Part shown: positions 34,816-43,695 of the stretch, piece after piece
Layout: every line of letters begins with the position of its first letter
Numbering within the stretch: the stretch's first letter is position 1
Assembly: GCA_017399065.1 (NCBI GenBank)
Contig: JAFQEL010000011.1
Location: 1-64,000 of the forward strand
DNA from: Clostridia bacterium
GTDB lineage: Bacteria > Bacillota > Clostridia > Oscillospirales > Acutalibacteraceae
Direction of reading: 5' to 3'
DNA: 64,000 bases
Translations under genes and position numbers: made by a program
The notes under the pieces: model-generated
Database searches by the model: none
What the model was told of the DNA's origin: nothing
What the model saw: the letters and a program-made list of their open reading frames with translations, nothing else

Positions 34816-36240
34816 TCAAAGATTATAGTACTTATCAAACTCTGCGGGATGAGGAATAGCAGCAAGCTGGCTGACCTCTGCACGCTTTGTCTTGATGAAG
34901 TTTTTGATAAGCTCTTCGGGGAATACGCCGCCCTCTGTGAGGTAATCGTAATCCTTCTCGAGGCAATCAAGAGCCTCATCGAGAGATACGGGCAGACCCT
35001 GAAGCTTTGCCTTCTCCTCTTCGGGAAGGTTGTAGAGATTCATATCGTAGGGACCCCAACCGTTTGCGTGAGGATCAATCTTGTTCTTGATACCGTCAAG
35101 ACCTGCCATAAGTATAGCAGCATAGCAGAAGTAGGGGTTACAGGTAGCATCGGGGTTACGAAGCTCGAAACGGCGCTTGTCCGGGCTCTTTGCATAAGCA
35201 GGGATACGGATAACAGCACTTCTGTTTGATGTTGCGTAACCTACTGTTACGGGAGCCTCAAAGCCGGGCACAAGACGCTTAAAGGAGTTTGTGCTGGGGT
35301 TTGTGATAGCGCAGAGTGAACCGATGTGCTTGAGGAGACCGCCGATGAAGTAGTGAGCTGTTTCACTCAGGTGTGAGTAACCGTTATCGTCGGAGAATAT
35401 GGGCTGACCGTCCTTGAAGAGAATCATATGAACGTGCATACCGCTGCCTGCTTCGCCGTAGATGGGCTTGGGCATAAATGTTGCACTCTTGCCGTACTTG
35501 AGAGCTGTATTGTGAATGATGTACTTGATCATCATTGTAGCGTCAGCCATATGCACTACTTCGCCGAGCTGAGGCTCAATTTCAAACTGACCTGATGCTG
35601 CAACCTCGGGATGGTGGTAGTTGATTTCAATACCTGCATCCTTCATAAGCATACACATCTCACTGCGGCACTCATAAGAAATATCAAACGGCTTTGCAAT
35701 GTGGTAGTTCTTCTGCTTGGGAACAACAACACCGAGACCTTCTACACCTGAATTCCAGTATGACTGCTGAGCGTCAACTTCAACAGCAATCTCTCTGCCC
35801 TCAATGTTCCATGTAACATTGTCGAACAGATAGAACTCAAACTCGGGAAGGATCTTCATCTCGTCAGCAACACCGCTGTTCTTCATATACTCAACAGCAG
35901 CCTTGATGATGTTACGGGGATACTGAGCGAGAGGACGGTTTTCGGGAGTATCGATAATCATTGCGTTACCTGTCATTGAAAGAGTGGGGATAGCGCAGAA
36001 AGGATCGATAACTGCTGTATCGGGGTCGGGAATGAAAACCATATCGCTCTTCTCAACAACAGCATAGCCGTAGTTGGAAGCATCGAAACCGATACCGCTC
36101 TTCATTGTGTCCTCAGAGAAATTCTCTGCAGGAATTGTAACGTGACGGTACTGACCGTTGATGTCAACCATCTTGAAGTCAACCATCTTGATATCATTTT
36201 CTTTGATAATTGCAAGAATATCCTGCACTGTCTTTGCCAT
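34816..36240 (-). CDS. glnA: Glutamine synthetase, type I
   Basis: 474 residues from ATG 36240 after AAGGTG. It has the beta-grasp start (VKFDFKM-like KMVDINGQYRHVTIP), the AGSGMHVHM catalytic segment, NPSTNSFKRLVPG and the arginine-rich RSAVIRIP. It condenses ammonia and glutamate using ATP. NLYNLPEEE near the C-terminus corresponds to the loop holding the adenylylated tyrosine in enterobacterial GS, although no adenylyltransferase is seen here. It has its own promoter and no neighbour in an operon. Confidence 0.97.
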   Translation of the reverse strand: MAKTVQDILAIIKENDIKMVDFKMVDINGQYRHVTIPAENFSEDTMKSGIGFDASNYGYAVVEKSDMVFIPDPDTAVIDPFCAIPTLSMTGNAMIIDTPENRPLAQYPRNIIKAAVEYMKNSGVADEMKILPEFEFYLFDNVTWNIEGREIAVEVDAQQSYWNSGVEGLGVVVPKQKNYHIAKPFDISYECRSEMCMLMKDAGIEINYHHPEVAASGQFEIEPQLGEVVHMADATMMIKYIIHNTALKYGKSATFMPKPIYGEAGSGMHVHMILFKDGQPIFSDDNGYSHLSETAHYFIGGLLKHIGSLCAITNPSTNSFKRLVPGFEAPVTVGYATSNRSAVIRIPAYAKSPDKRRFELRNPDATCNPYFCYAAILMAGLDGIKNKIDPHANGWGPYDMNLYNLPEEEKAKLQGLPVSLDEALDCLEKDYDYLTEGGVFPEELIKNFIKTKRAEVSQLAAIPHPAEFDKYYNL

Positions 36241-36271
36241 TAATAACACCTTCTCCTATAAGAATATTTTT

Positions 36272-36300
36272 ATAATATAGCAGAGTTTTCCGTTTGTCAA
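36272..36300 (-). promoter_or_regulatory. glnA: Promoter of glnA
   Basis: On the - strand a perfect TTGACA (36300-36295), 17 bases, then TATTAT (36277-36272). No glutamine riboswitch or GlnR site is recognisable in the short leader. Confidence 0.65.
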
Positions 36301-36316
36301 TAATATTGAAAAAACA

Positions 36317-36353
36317 AACCGAAACAATCCTTACGAAAGATTGCTCCGGTTTT
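36317..36353 (-). terminator. Terminator behind nadE
   Basis: AACCG.AACAATC / GATTG.TCCGGTT hairpin lying directly downstream of nadE and upstream of the glnA promoter, with T-rich flanks on both strands. Confidence 0.6.
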
Positions 36354-36368
36354 ATTTTTTCCGTATCG

Positions 36369-37112
36369 TTACGCCTTTACGGGAAGGTTGCTTTCAAAAG
36401 CAGGCATAAGCTGCAGCTTAAACAGATTCATCCTGTGCTTTCTGTCAATCAGCTCTTTTTTTGCTTTGTCTTCAATTATACCTGTGCGGATATAGATATC
36501 AAGCTCAGCGTAAGTGAAGCCGAGGTTTTCTTCGTCTGTTTTGCCGCAGAGTCCGTCAATCGGCACCTTATCCACAAGCTCGTCAGGCAGACCGAGCAGA
36601 CGGCCTACCTCTTTGATTTCCGTAACCGTGATGTTTGACATGGGGCTGAAATCGCCTACGGAATCACCGTAGCGTGTCGAATAACCTACCCAGTCCTCTG
36701 AAAGGTTGCAGGTGTTGCATACTCTGCCGTTACAGCTCTGCGAAACCGCATAGAGTGTAGACATTCTTACTCTCGGCGGCAGATTCTGCCTTGACTGGTC
36801 AGTTACCGCAAGCTCATCGGGCAGGCTGCCGAGAATCGCATCGATAGCGGGTTTTACATTTATTTCATAGTGCTTTATTCCAAGGTGATTTACAAGCAGA
36901 TAAGCCTTGTCAATATCATGCTGCTCACCCTGAGGCATAAGCACACCTATTACGCGGTCTCTGCCGAGTGCTTCAACACAAAGTGCCGCGGCTATCGAGC
37001 TGTCCTTACCGCCTGAAATACCTACTACTGCGTTACAGCCTTTGCCGTTTTCTTCAAAGAAATCACGTATCCACTGTACGCATTCATTTTTTATTTTTTC
37101 TGCATTAAACAT
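36369..37112 (-). CDS. nadE: NAD+ synthase, ammonia-dependent type
   Basis: 247 residues from ATG 37112, after GGAGG. The PP-loop VGISGGKDSS (about 32-41) and a compact single domain without a glutaminase part show the NH3-dependent form. It makes NAD+ from deamido-NAD+. Downstream blocks include STRYGDSVGDFSP and GLCGKTDEENLG. It follows the cysteine hydrolase gene with a small overlap of frames, linking nicotinamide deamidation to NAD synthesis. PnuC is encoded at 61473. Confidence 0.95.
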   Translation of the reverse strand: MFNAEKIKNECVQWIRDFFEENGKGCNAVVGISGGKDSSIAAALCVEALGRDRVIGVLMPQGEQHDIDKAYLLVNHLGIKHYEINVKPAIDAILGSLPDELAVTDQSRQNLPPRVRMSTLYAVSQSCNGRVCNTCNLSEDWVGYSTRYGDSVGDFSPMSNITVTEIKEVGRLLGLPDELVDKVPIDGLCGKTDEENLGFTYAELDIYIRTGIIEDKAKKELIDRKHRMNLFKLQLMPAFESNLPVKA

Positions 37113-37117
37113 TAGAT

Positions 37118-37648
37118 TCAACCTCCGATAATATTTACCTGGCACATCTTCATTGTAGCAAGTGCGGCGTTGTGGCTGTCAACCGTTACACCTGCACAGC
37201 AGGATGCATCAACGCTTACCTTAGCTTCAAGAAAGTTCGCCTTCATCAGAAGAGCGTTTGACACTACGCATATATCCGTGCAAAGACCTATAAGCTCGAT
37301 CTCAAGCTCGGCAGGATTGTAGTTTGCTCTGATATATTCGGGGAGAGCCGTCGAACCGAAGGTCGGCTTTTCTATTGCCCTGTACGCTCTCTTATCAACC
37401 GCCGCCTGAACTTTTTCATCAAGCCGCCATCCGTCCGTACCCTTTATGCAGTGCGGCACAGGGAGATTCTTACCCTCCTGAGTTTCCATATAGTTTTCAG
37501 CGTGAGTATCGTACGTGACGATAATATCGCCGTCAAAGTTTTCAATTTTCTTTACGACGTTGTCAACAATCGCAACCGCCTCTTTACTGCCGAGTGCACC
37601 GTCAACAAAATCCTTCTGCATATCCACAACTATAAGCAATTTTTTCAT
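37118..37648 (-). CDS. Cysteine hydrolase, nicotinamidase-like (isochorismatase family)
   Basis: 176 residues from ATG 37648. VVDMQKDFVDGALGS carries the catalytic Asp, IEKPTFGST the Lys, and GLCTDICV the nucleophilic Cys. The HCIKGTDGWRLD segment fits nicotinamidases. The gene is 5 bases from nadE, which makes nicotinamide to nicotinate conversion the most likely role. The isochorismatase family has other amidases, so the substrate is an inference. Confidence 0.85.
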   Translation of the reverse strand: MKKLLIVVDMQKDFVDGALGSKEAVAIVDNVVKKIENFDGDIIVTYDTHAENYMETQEGKNLPVPHCIKGTDGWRLDEKVQAAVDKRAYRAIEKPTFGSTALPEYIRANYNPAELEIELIGLCTDICVVSNALLMKANFLEAKVSVDASCCAGVTVDSHNAALATMKMCQVNIIGG

Positions 37649-37769
37649 TTTTATCATCTCTTTCCGAACAGCCTTTGCAGGTCTGCCGTCTTTAGTTTAC
37701 TGTCAGATATATTTTATCAAAAAATTATTAAGATTTCAATGTAATTGATATAATACCTTATAATAACTG

Positions 37770-37800
37770 CACCGCAGCTGATAAAATATCAACTGCGGTG
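37770..37800 (-). terminator. Terminator behind the nucleoside permease operon
   Basis: CACCGCAG / CTGCGGTG stem with loop of 15 bases just downstream of the last permease gene. T-rich tract follows on both sides. Confidence 0.65.
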
Positions 37801-37821
37801 TTATTTTATTCTGCACTGAAC

Positions 37822-38811
37822 TTATCTTTCTTCGCGGAAGTAATTGATACCGAGGCTTGCGGGAGGCTGATGCTCTCTCTTCTTACGTACGCTTGTAATG
37901 ATAAGCACAACGATCGTCGCAACGTAGGGGAGCATTTTGAAAAGCTCCTGAGTTTCAGTACCGAGACCCTGAATATAGTTGTTAGCGTTACAGAGTGCGC
38001 CGAAAAGGAATGCACCTGCTATTGCTGCCGAAGGCTTCCAGAGGGCAAAAATTACAAGTGCAATAGCCATCCAGCCACGGTCACCGAAGGCGTTGTTTGA
38101 CCAGACGCCGCTTGCGTACGACATAACGTACTGAATTCCGCCAAGACCTGCGATTGCACTGCCTATACAGGTTGCAACGTATCTGTACTTAATAACGTTG
38201 ATACCTGCGGCATCTGCCGTTGCGGGGCTTTCACCTACGGAGCGGAGATTAAGGCCTACACGTGTGCGGTTGAGCACGAAGGTAACGGCTAAGGCAATAA
38301 TGATTGCAAGGTAAGTCATAAAGTCGTGTGAGAACAAGAGCTCGCCAAACCAACCGAGATCATCGGCAAAGGGCAGCTTTACCGTAAAGAATGAGCTTGT
38401 CTTTGTAAGTGCAATTGAGGGAAGCTCACTTTTTGTTATGTTGATAAGTGAAGCGCCGAGGAAGTTACCCAGACCTATGCCAAGTGTTGTGAGAGCAAGA
38501 CCTGTTACGTTCTGATTTGCGTGAAGGGTAACGGTAAGGAAGCTGTATATAAGGCCCATAATTACCGAACCTGCAATTGAACAAAGAAGTGGAATGATAA
38601 CGGCAAGGAAGCCGTTCATATTGGCAATATCATTGCCGCAGGCGTTTTCGTAAAGGAAAGAGCCTACAACACCGCTGATTGCGCCTACGTACATTACGCC
38701 CGGAATACCGAGGTTAAGATGACCTGATTTTTCCGTAACGATTTCGCCCGTCGTACCGTAAAGCATAGGCACGGCAAGGAGGATCGCACGGCAGATAAAC
38801 TGAACAATCAT
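37822..38811 (-). CDS. Nucleoside ABC transporter permease (NupQ-like)
   Basis: 329 residues, about eight to ten membrane helices. EKSGHLNLGIPGVMYVGA is the signature loop of the BPD_transp_2 permeases used by BmpA-type nucleoside importers. It overlaps the upstream permease gene by 4 bases (ATGA). The product pairs with the other permease and the double ATPase. Confidence 0.88.
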   Translation of the reverse strand: MIVQFICRAILLAVPMLYGTTGEIVTEKSGHLNLGIPGVMYVGAISGVVGSFLYENACGNDIANMNGFLAVIIPLLCSIAGSVIMGLIYSFLTVTLHANQNVTGLALTTLGIGLGNFLGASLINITKSELPSIALTKTSSFFTVKLPFADDLGWFGELLFSHDFMTYLAIIIALAVTFVLNRTRVGLNLRSVGESPATADAAGINVIKYRYVATCIGSAIAGLGGIQYVMSYASGVWSNNAFGDRGWMAIALVIFALWKPSAAIAGAFLFGALCNANNYIQGLGTETQELFKMLPYVATIVVLIITSVRKKREHQPPASLGINYFREER

Positions 38812-39917
38812 GCTTTAACCTCCTTTTTGCTCTGGCGGAATTTGATTGAATAGTGAATAAAGAATTCACAGCCGACGAGAATCAGAATTACGATACCGAC
38901 GATAATTTCGGAGAAAGAATGATTTAACAGAGCGGTATCGGCAACCTTTGCAACACCGAGTCTGAGGAATATGACAATTGCCGTCATAACAACCATAATA
39001 AACGGGTTGAACTGACCGAGCCAGGACATAAGAATTGCAGTAAACCCGTCACCGCCGACAAGGTTTGTATTGATGCTGTGGTCCTTACCTGCTACGAGAA
39101 GCATACCTGCAACACCGCAGAGACCGCCGGAAATTGCCATTGTGCGGATGATAACCTTCTTGACGTTGATGCCGACGTAGCGTGCTGTGTTCTGGCTTTC
39201 ACCGACAACGGATATTTCATAGCCCTGCTTGCTGAATCTGAGGTAAGCATACATAAGCACGGTGATTCCCGCTACGGTTACTATGTTGACAAAGTAATCA
39301 TTGTTGCCTACCGTCGGGAAATTACCGTAGGCAACGGGATTGATAACGTTGGAGCCGCCGCCTTCAATATATACGTAATATGCAATGATCTGTGTAGCGA
39401 TATAGTTCATCATAAGTGTGAACAGAGTTTCGTTCGTATTGAAAAGCGCTTTGAAAACAGCGGGAATAATTCCCCATATTGCACCTGCAAGAATACTTGT
39501 AACTACGATTACAACCATAAGAACGGGGTAAGAGAGCGAACTGCCGAACTGAATCATACAGAATATGGAAGCAAGACCGCCCACGAGTGCCTGACCTTCA
39601 GCACCGCAGTTCCAGAATTTCATTTTGAATGCAGGTGTAAGAGCAAGGGCAAGACAGAGAAGGATTGCAATTTCCTGAAGGTACTTCCAGAGCATTGTCG
39701 TTTTGCCTTCAAACAGTCTGCCGAACACACCGCTGAACATTATCTCGTACGTTTCGCCGAAACTCTTTTCCGTAATAGCCATTGAAAGAAGACCAACGAG
39801 AAGGAAAGAGAATACAATAGCGGCAATTCGGATAAGCCACGCCTTGCCTGCAGGCATATCGTCACGTTTTACGACGTGAAAGAGAGGTTCTTTTTTCGAA
39901 TCAGTCTTTTTAGCCAT
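38808..39917 (-). CDS. Nucleoside ABC transporter permease (NupP-like)
   Basis: 369 residues from ATG 39917, which has AAGGAG 7 bases upstream. It is a multi-helix permease with NCGAEGQALVGGLAS, the equivalent of the EGQML loop of the family, and GINVKKVIIRTMAISGGLCG. It overlaps the ATPase gene end by 8 bases and the next permease by 4, so translation is coupled. Confidence 0.88.
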   Translation of the reverse strand: MAKKTDSKKEPLFHVVKRDDMPAGKAWLIRIAAIVFSFLLVGLLSMAITEKSFGETYEIMFSGVFGRLFEGKTTMLWKYLQEIAILLCLALALTPAFKMKFWNCGAEGQALVGGLASIFCMIQFGSSLSYPVLMVVIVVTSILAGAIWGIIPAVFKALFNTNETLFTLMMNYIATQIIAYYVYIEGGGSNVINPVAYGNFPTVGNNDYFVNIVTVAGITVLMYAYLRFSKQGYEISVVGESQNTARYVGINVKKVIIRTMAISGGLCGVAGMLLVAGKDHSINTNLVGGDGFTAILMSWLGQFNPFIMVVMTAIVIFLRLGVAKVADTALLNHSFSEIIVGIVILILVGCEFFIHYSIKFRQSKKEVKA

Positions 39918-41454
39918 TGCCGTTCTCCTTTCCGTCATCTTTCGGTTTTGTCATAAGAAGTCCGATCTCTTCTTTGGTTGTTGTTCTTGCGTCAACAACG
40001 CCTGTTACTCTGCCCGAGCCGATTACCATAATTCTGTCGCAAAGCTCTACAAGAACGTCGAGGTCTTCGCCGACAAATATGATTGCAACACCCTGAGCCT
40101 TCTGCTGATTGAGCAGATTGTAAATCATATAGGATGAGTTGATATCAAGACCTCTTACGGGGTAAGCTACCATAAGCACGGTCGGTGATGAGGATATCTC
40201 ACGGCCGACAAGCACCTTCTGTACGTTACCGCCCGAGAGACGTCGTACGGGAGTGCTTGCACTCGGTGTAACGACTTCAAGGTCATTTATAATCTTCATT
40301 GCAAGACTCTTGGGTTTATTGCGTTTGAGGAAAAGCGAGTGACCCTTTGAGTAACTGCGAAGCATCATATTGTCAACAATATCCATATTGCCGACAAGAC
40401 CCATACCGAGTCTGTCCTCAGGGACGAAAGAAAGACGGACGCCCATCTGTCTTATCTGAAGCGGATTTTTATCACGCAGACTTTCTTTTTTTCCTGTCTT
40501 CGGGTCAAAGTAGAAGATATCGCCGTATTCAAGTCGCTGAAGACCTGCAATTGATTCAAGAAGCTCTCGCTGACCGGAGCCTGCAATACCTGCTATACCG
40601 AGAATCTCACCGCTTTTAACGGAGAAAGAAACGTTGTCGAGCATTACGGTACCTGTTTTGTCAACACAGGTTATGCTGTTGACAGTGAGTCTTTCTTCGG
40701 TGTTTTTCGGCTCGTCACGCTGAATGTTGAGGTCGATTTTTTTGCCGACCATCATTTCTGTCAGTTCACTTTCGCTTGTTTCACTTGTATTTACCGTACC
40801 GATATATTCACCCTTGCGCAGTACGGAAACCCTGTCGGAAAGAGAAAGCACCTCGTGGAGCTTGTGAGTAATGATAATTATACACTTGCCGTCGTCACGC
40901 ATACGACGAAGAATGGCAAAGAGCTTTTCAGTTTCCTGAGGAGTAAGAACAGCGGTAGGCTCATCAAGAATAAGTATGTCTGCGCCGCGGTAAAGTACTT
41001 TTATAATTTCAACAGTCTGTTTTTCAGAAACAGACATTGTGTATATCTTCTTTTTCGGATCAACGTCGAAGCCGTACTGCTCGCTGATTTTTTTTATTTC
41101 TTTTGCGGAATCCTTAAGGTTGTATTTACCGTTTTCAATACCGAGCACAATATTTTCAGCAGCACTGAAAACATCAACAAGCTTGAAGTGCTGATGTATC
41201 ATGCCTATTTTGTAACCAAAAGCCTCCTTGGGTGAAGTGATAACAGCTTCTTTTCCGTCAATAAAGATATGACCCTCATCGGGGAAATATATACCCGAAA
41301 TCATATTCATAAGGGTAGTCTTTCCGCTTCCGTTTTCACCTAAAACGGAAAGAATCTCACCGCGGTAAGCGGTAAGATTTACGTTTTTGTTGGCAACGAC
41401 CTTGCCGAATCTTTTTGTGATATTTTTCAGTTCTATAGCAGGTTGTTTCGTCAC
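39910..41454 (-). CDS. Nucleoside ABC transporter ATPase, two ABC domains (NupO-like)
   Basis: 514 residues from GTG 41454, after GGAGG. The first ABC half has GENGSGKTT (38-46), a degenerate signature MSVSEKQ and Walker B ILILDEPTAVLT. The second half lacks the Lys in its P-loop (GIAGSGQRE) but keeps RLSGGNVQK, a pattern usual for double-ABC nucleoside and sugar importers. It powers uptake with the two permeases and the lipoprotein. Confidence 0.92.
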   Translation of the reverse strand: MTKQPAIELKNITKRFGKVVANKNVNLTAYRGEILSVLGENGSGKTTLMNMISGIYFPDEGHIFIDGKEAVITSPKEAFGYKIGMIHQHFKLVDVFSAAENIVLGIENGKYNLKDSAKEIKKISEQYGFDVDPKKKIYTMSVSEKQTVEIIKVLYRGADILILDEPTAVLTPQETEKLFAILRRMRDDGKCIIIITHKLHEVLSLSDRVSVLRKGEYIGTVNTSETSESELTEMMVGKKIDLNIQRDEPKNTEERLTVNSITCVDKTGTVMLDNVSFSVKSGEILGIAGIAGSGQRELLESIAGLQRLEYGDIFYFDPKTGKKESLRDKNPLQIRQMGVRLSFVPEDRLGMGLVGNMDIVDNMMLRSYSKGHSLFLKRNKPKSLAMKIINDLEVVTPSASTPVRRLSGGNVQKVLVGREISSSPTVLMVAYPVRGLDINSSYMIYNLLNQQKAQGVAIIFVGEDLDVLVELCDRIMVIGSGRVTGVVDARTTTKEEIGLLMTKPKDDGKENGNG

Positions 41455-41523
41455 GGTAAGCCTCCGTTCTGTTTAATTCTCAAGAAATTGCTGCAAAAAG
41501 CATCACAGCACTTTCTTCAAAAT

Positions 41524-41558
41524 CGGTCTGAGCGAGAGTTACCTCCCGTCTCAGACCG
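41524..41558 (-). terminator. Hairpin between binding-protein and ATPase genes
   Basis: Perfect 9-base stem CGGTCTGAG / CTCAGACCG in the gap after the BmpA-type gene. There is no strong T run, so it may be a partial terminator or mRNA stabiliser that raises the ratio of binding protein to transporter. Confidence 0.55.
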
Positions 41559-41569
41559 GAAATTAAATA

Positions 41570-42784
41570 TCAGCCGTAGTTTCTGTCAAGAAGAGTGATA
41601 CCGTCGATCTCCATATCGAAATAGGGAGCTGAACGGTGCTTTGACTCGTAGAAGATACCGCCTTCAACAGCCTCTGTATCCTTTGTGAAGTCAGCGTCTG
41701 TATCAACGTCTGCAAGGTAGCTTGTTACAGCCTTGCCGCCTACTGTGAATGTAGCTGTATCAAATACGTTGAGTGAACCGTCAAGGAGCTTTGCCTTAAC
41801 TTCTTCGATCTTAGCAGCTGTACCTGCAGCAGCAACCTTCTCGTTGATGTCTGTAAGAACAACTGAACCTGACTCGATTGTACCTGTCCAGTCTGTGTCG
41901 ATAGCTTTACCGTCCATTACACACTGGATCATATACTTGAAGTAAGGTGTCCAGTCGATTCTGGAAGAAACGATAAATGTGTTGGGGCATGCAGCTACTG
42001 TTGAGCCGTTGTAAGAAACGTTGGGAACGCCTGCTGTCTCACAAGCTGTGGGAGCACCCATTGAGTCAGCGTGCTGGCTGATAAGTACACAACCGCCTGC
42101 GATAAGAGACTGTGCAGCTTCCTTCTCAAGCTTCTCGTCGTACCATGAGCCTGTGAACTTAACATCCATTGTTACGCTCGGGCAAACGTACTTTGCGCCA
42201 AGGTAGAAAGATGTGTAACCGGACATAACCTCAGCAAACGTGAAAGCACCGACGTAACCCATCTTGGCCTGATCTGCCGTGATCTTGCCGGCTTCGATCA
42301 TTTCGTTGAGCTTGAGACCTGCAGCAACGCCTGCAAGGAAACGGCCCTGATAGATAGAAGCGAATGCATTGTGGAAGTTAGCAACGCCTGCTGTGTGAGC
42401 CTGTGTACCTGTTGCGTGGCAGAACTGAACCTCGGGATACTTCTTTGCAGCGTCGATAAGGAATGACTCGTGACCGAAGCTGTCAGCGAAGATGATGTCG
42501 CAGCCGTCAACTTCAATAAGTTCAACAGCTGCATCGTAGCAGTCCTTGGACTCGGGAATCTGAGTCTTCTGAGCATACTCAACGCCCATTTCTTCACAAG
42601 CTGCCTTTGCAGCATCCATGAAGTTCTTGTCGTAAGTTGACTGCTCATCGTGAAGGAAGATGAAGCCAACCTTCAGGTCAGATGCTTCAGGTGCAGGTGT
42701 TTCTCCGCCGCCGCAAGCAGCGAAAGTTGTCATAACTGCAACAAGAGCAAGAACCAGTGCGAGAATTTTCTTGAGGTTTTTCAT
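41570..42784 (-). CDS. BMP-family nucleoside-binding lipoprotein
   Basis: 404 residues. A lipoprotein signal ends in TFAAC with Cys at about 23, followed by a Gly-rich linker. The periplasmic-binding-like domain has VGFIFLHDEQSTYDKNF and matches Bmp (PF02608) proteins that bind purine nucleosides. Anchored outside the membrane, it feeds the permeases encoded downstream. It lies 59 bases behind xpt, so purine salvage and uptake are co-expressed. Confidence 0.92.
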   Translation of the reverse strand: MKNLKKILALVLALVAVMTTFAACGGGETPAPEASDLKVGFIFLHDEQSTYDKNFMDAAKAACEEMGVEYAQKTQIPESKDCYDAAVELIEVDGCDIIFADSFGHESFLIDAAKKYPEVQFCHATGTQAHTAGVANFHNAFASIYQGRFLAGVAAGLKLNEMIEAGKITADQAKMGYVGAFTFAEVMSGYTSFYLGAKYVCPSVTMDVKFTGSWYDEKLEKEAAQSLIAGGCVLISQHADSMGAPTACETAGVPNVSYNGSTVAACPNTFIVSSRIDWTPYFKYMIQCVMDGKAIDTDWTGTIESGSVVLTDINEKVAAAGTAAKIEEVKAKLLDGSLNVFDTATFTVGGKAVTSYLADVDTDADFTKDTEAVEGGIFYESKHRSAPYFDMEIDGITLLDRNYG

Positions 42785-42843
42785 GACAATTTCTCTCCTT
42801 TGTTTTTGTAATTTATTTACAGCATATCGCTGCTGTTACCATG

Positions 42844-43422
42844 TTATCTGCGGAAGGTTACGCTTCCTGTTTGTTCATCCATAGATTCGACTATTGCCAT
42901 AGATTCGACACGGATACCCTGAGTCCTGAGCTTATCGCCGCCGCCCTGATAACCTTTTTCAATTGCAATGGCACAGCCTGCGAGCTTCGCGCCGGACTGC
43001 CTGACAATATCGATAAGACCGATAAGCGCGTTACCTTTTGCAAGAAAATCATCAACTATCAGCACGGTATCATTTTCGTTCAGGAAATCTTTTGAAGCAA
43101 TTATGTCATACGTGCATTGATGAGTAAAAGACTCAACCTTGCTTGTGTAAACCTCACCCTTTATATTGAGAGTTTTGGTCTTTTTGGCAAAAAGAAGAGG
43201 ACATTCAAGACGACGTGCAGCAAAGCAGCCTACGGCAATACCCGAGGCCTCAATAGTCAGAACCTTTGTAATACCTGCACCGGCAAAAAGTCTGCTTATT
43301 TCAGCACCCATTGCATCAAGGAGCCCGACGTCTATCTGATGATTCAGAAAGCTGTCCACCTTCAGTACGTTACCTGCAAAAACCTTTCCGTCTTTTAATA
43401 TTCTCTCTTCCAATAACTGCAT
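42844..43422 (-). CDS. xpt: Xanthine phosphoribosyltransferase
   Basis: 192 residues, full length. LLEERILKDGKVFAGNVLKVDSF at the start and VLIVDDFLAKGNA, the PRPP-binding motif, identify Xpt, which turns xanthine into XMP. First gene of the purine salvage and nucleoside uptake operon. The leader is only about 45 bases, too short for a purine riboswitch, which controls xpt in many Firmicutes. Confidence 0.95.
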   Translation of the reverse strand: MQLLEERILKDGKVFAGNVLKVDSFLNHQIDVGLLDAMGAEISRLFAGAGITKVLTIEASGIAVGCFAARRLECPLLFAKKTKTLNIKGEVYTSKVESFTHQCTYDIIASKDFLNENDTVLIVDDFLAKGNALIGLIDIVRQSGAKLAGCAIAIEKGYQGGGDKLRTQGIRVESMAIVESMDEQTGSVTFRR

Positions 43423-43473
43423 AATTCATCCTCTTCAGTGCATTATTATTCGACTTTATTTCATATAGCAGAT

Positions 43474-43502
43474 ATTATAATACATATTACCGTAAAAAAC
43501 AA
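43474..43502 (-). promoter_or_regulatory. Promoter of the xpt operon
   Basis: On the - strand TTGTTT (43502-43497), 17 bases, TATAAT (43479-43474). The remaining 170 bases up to the divergent promoter hold nothing recognisable. Confidence 0.55.
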
Positions 43503-43629
43503 CATTTTTTACAGAAATTTTATACAGCAATCAACTAACAAATAATGCAGATTTTTCTTCAGAACCGTTCTGAAATTATACCGAGCAATTCTGAGGATGC
43601 AATATAAAACATCAAAAACGATTATTCTG

Positions 43630-43658
43630 TTGTAAGATTTCCGTATTTGTGATATACT
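43630..43658 (+). promoter_or_regulatory. Promoter of the CrtI-like gene
   Basis: TTGTAA (43630-43635), 17 bases, TATACT (43653-43658), about 38 bases before the start codon. Confidence 0.6.
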
Positions 43659-43695
43659 GTATAAAATAAGATAATATTACGAAAGAAGTGAAAGC

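Noticed and set aside
39078-39785. Open + strand frame of 235 codons inside the permease gene
   Set aside because: It is the mirror of a conserved permease, with no start signal and a Cys/His-rich composition typical of antisense frames.
43423-43695. Purine riboswitch or other structured RNA between xpt and the CrtI-like gene
   Set aside because: No three-way junction core could be found, and the promoter leaves too short a leader.
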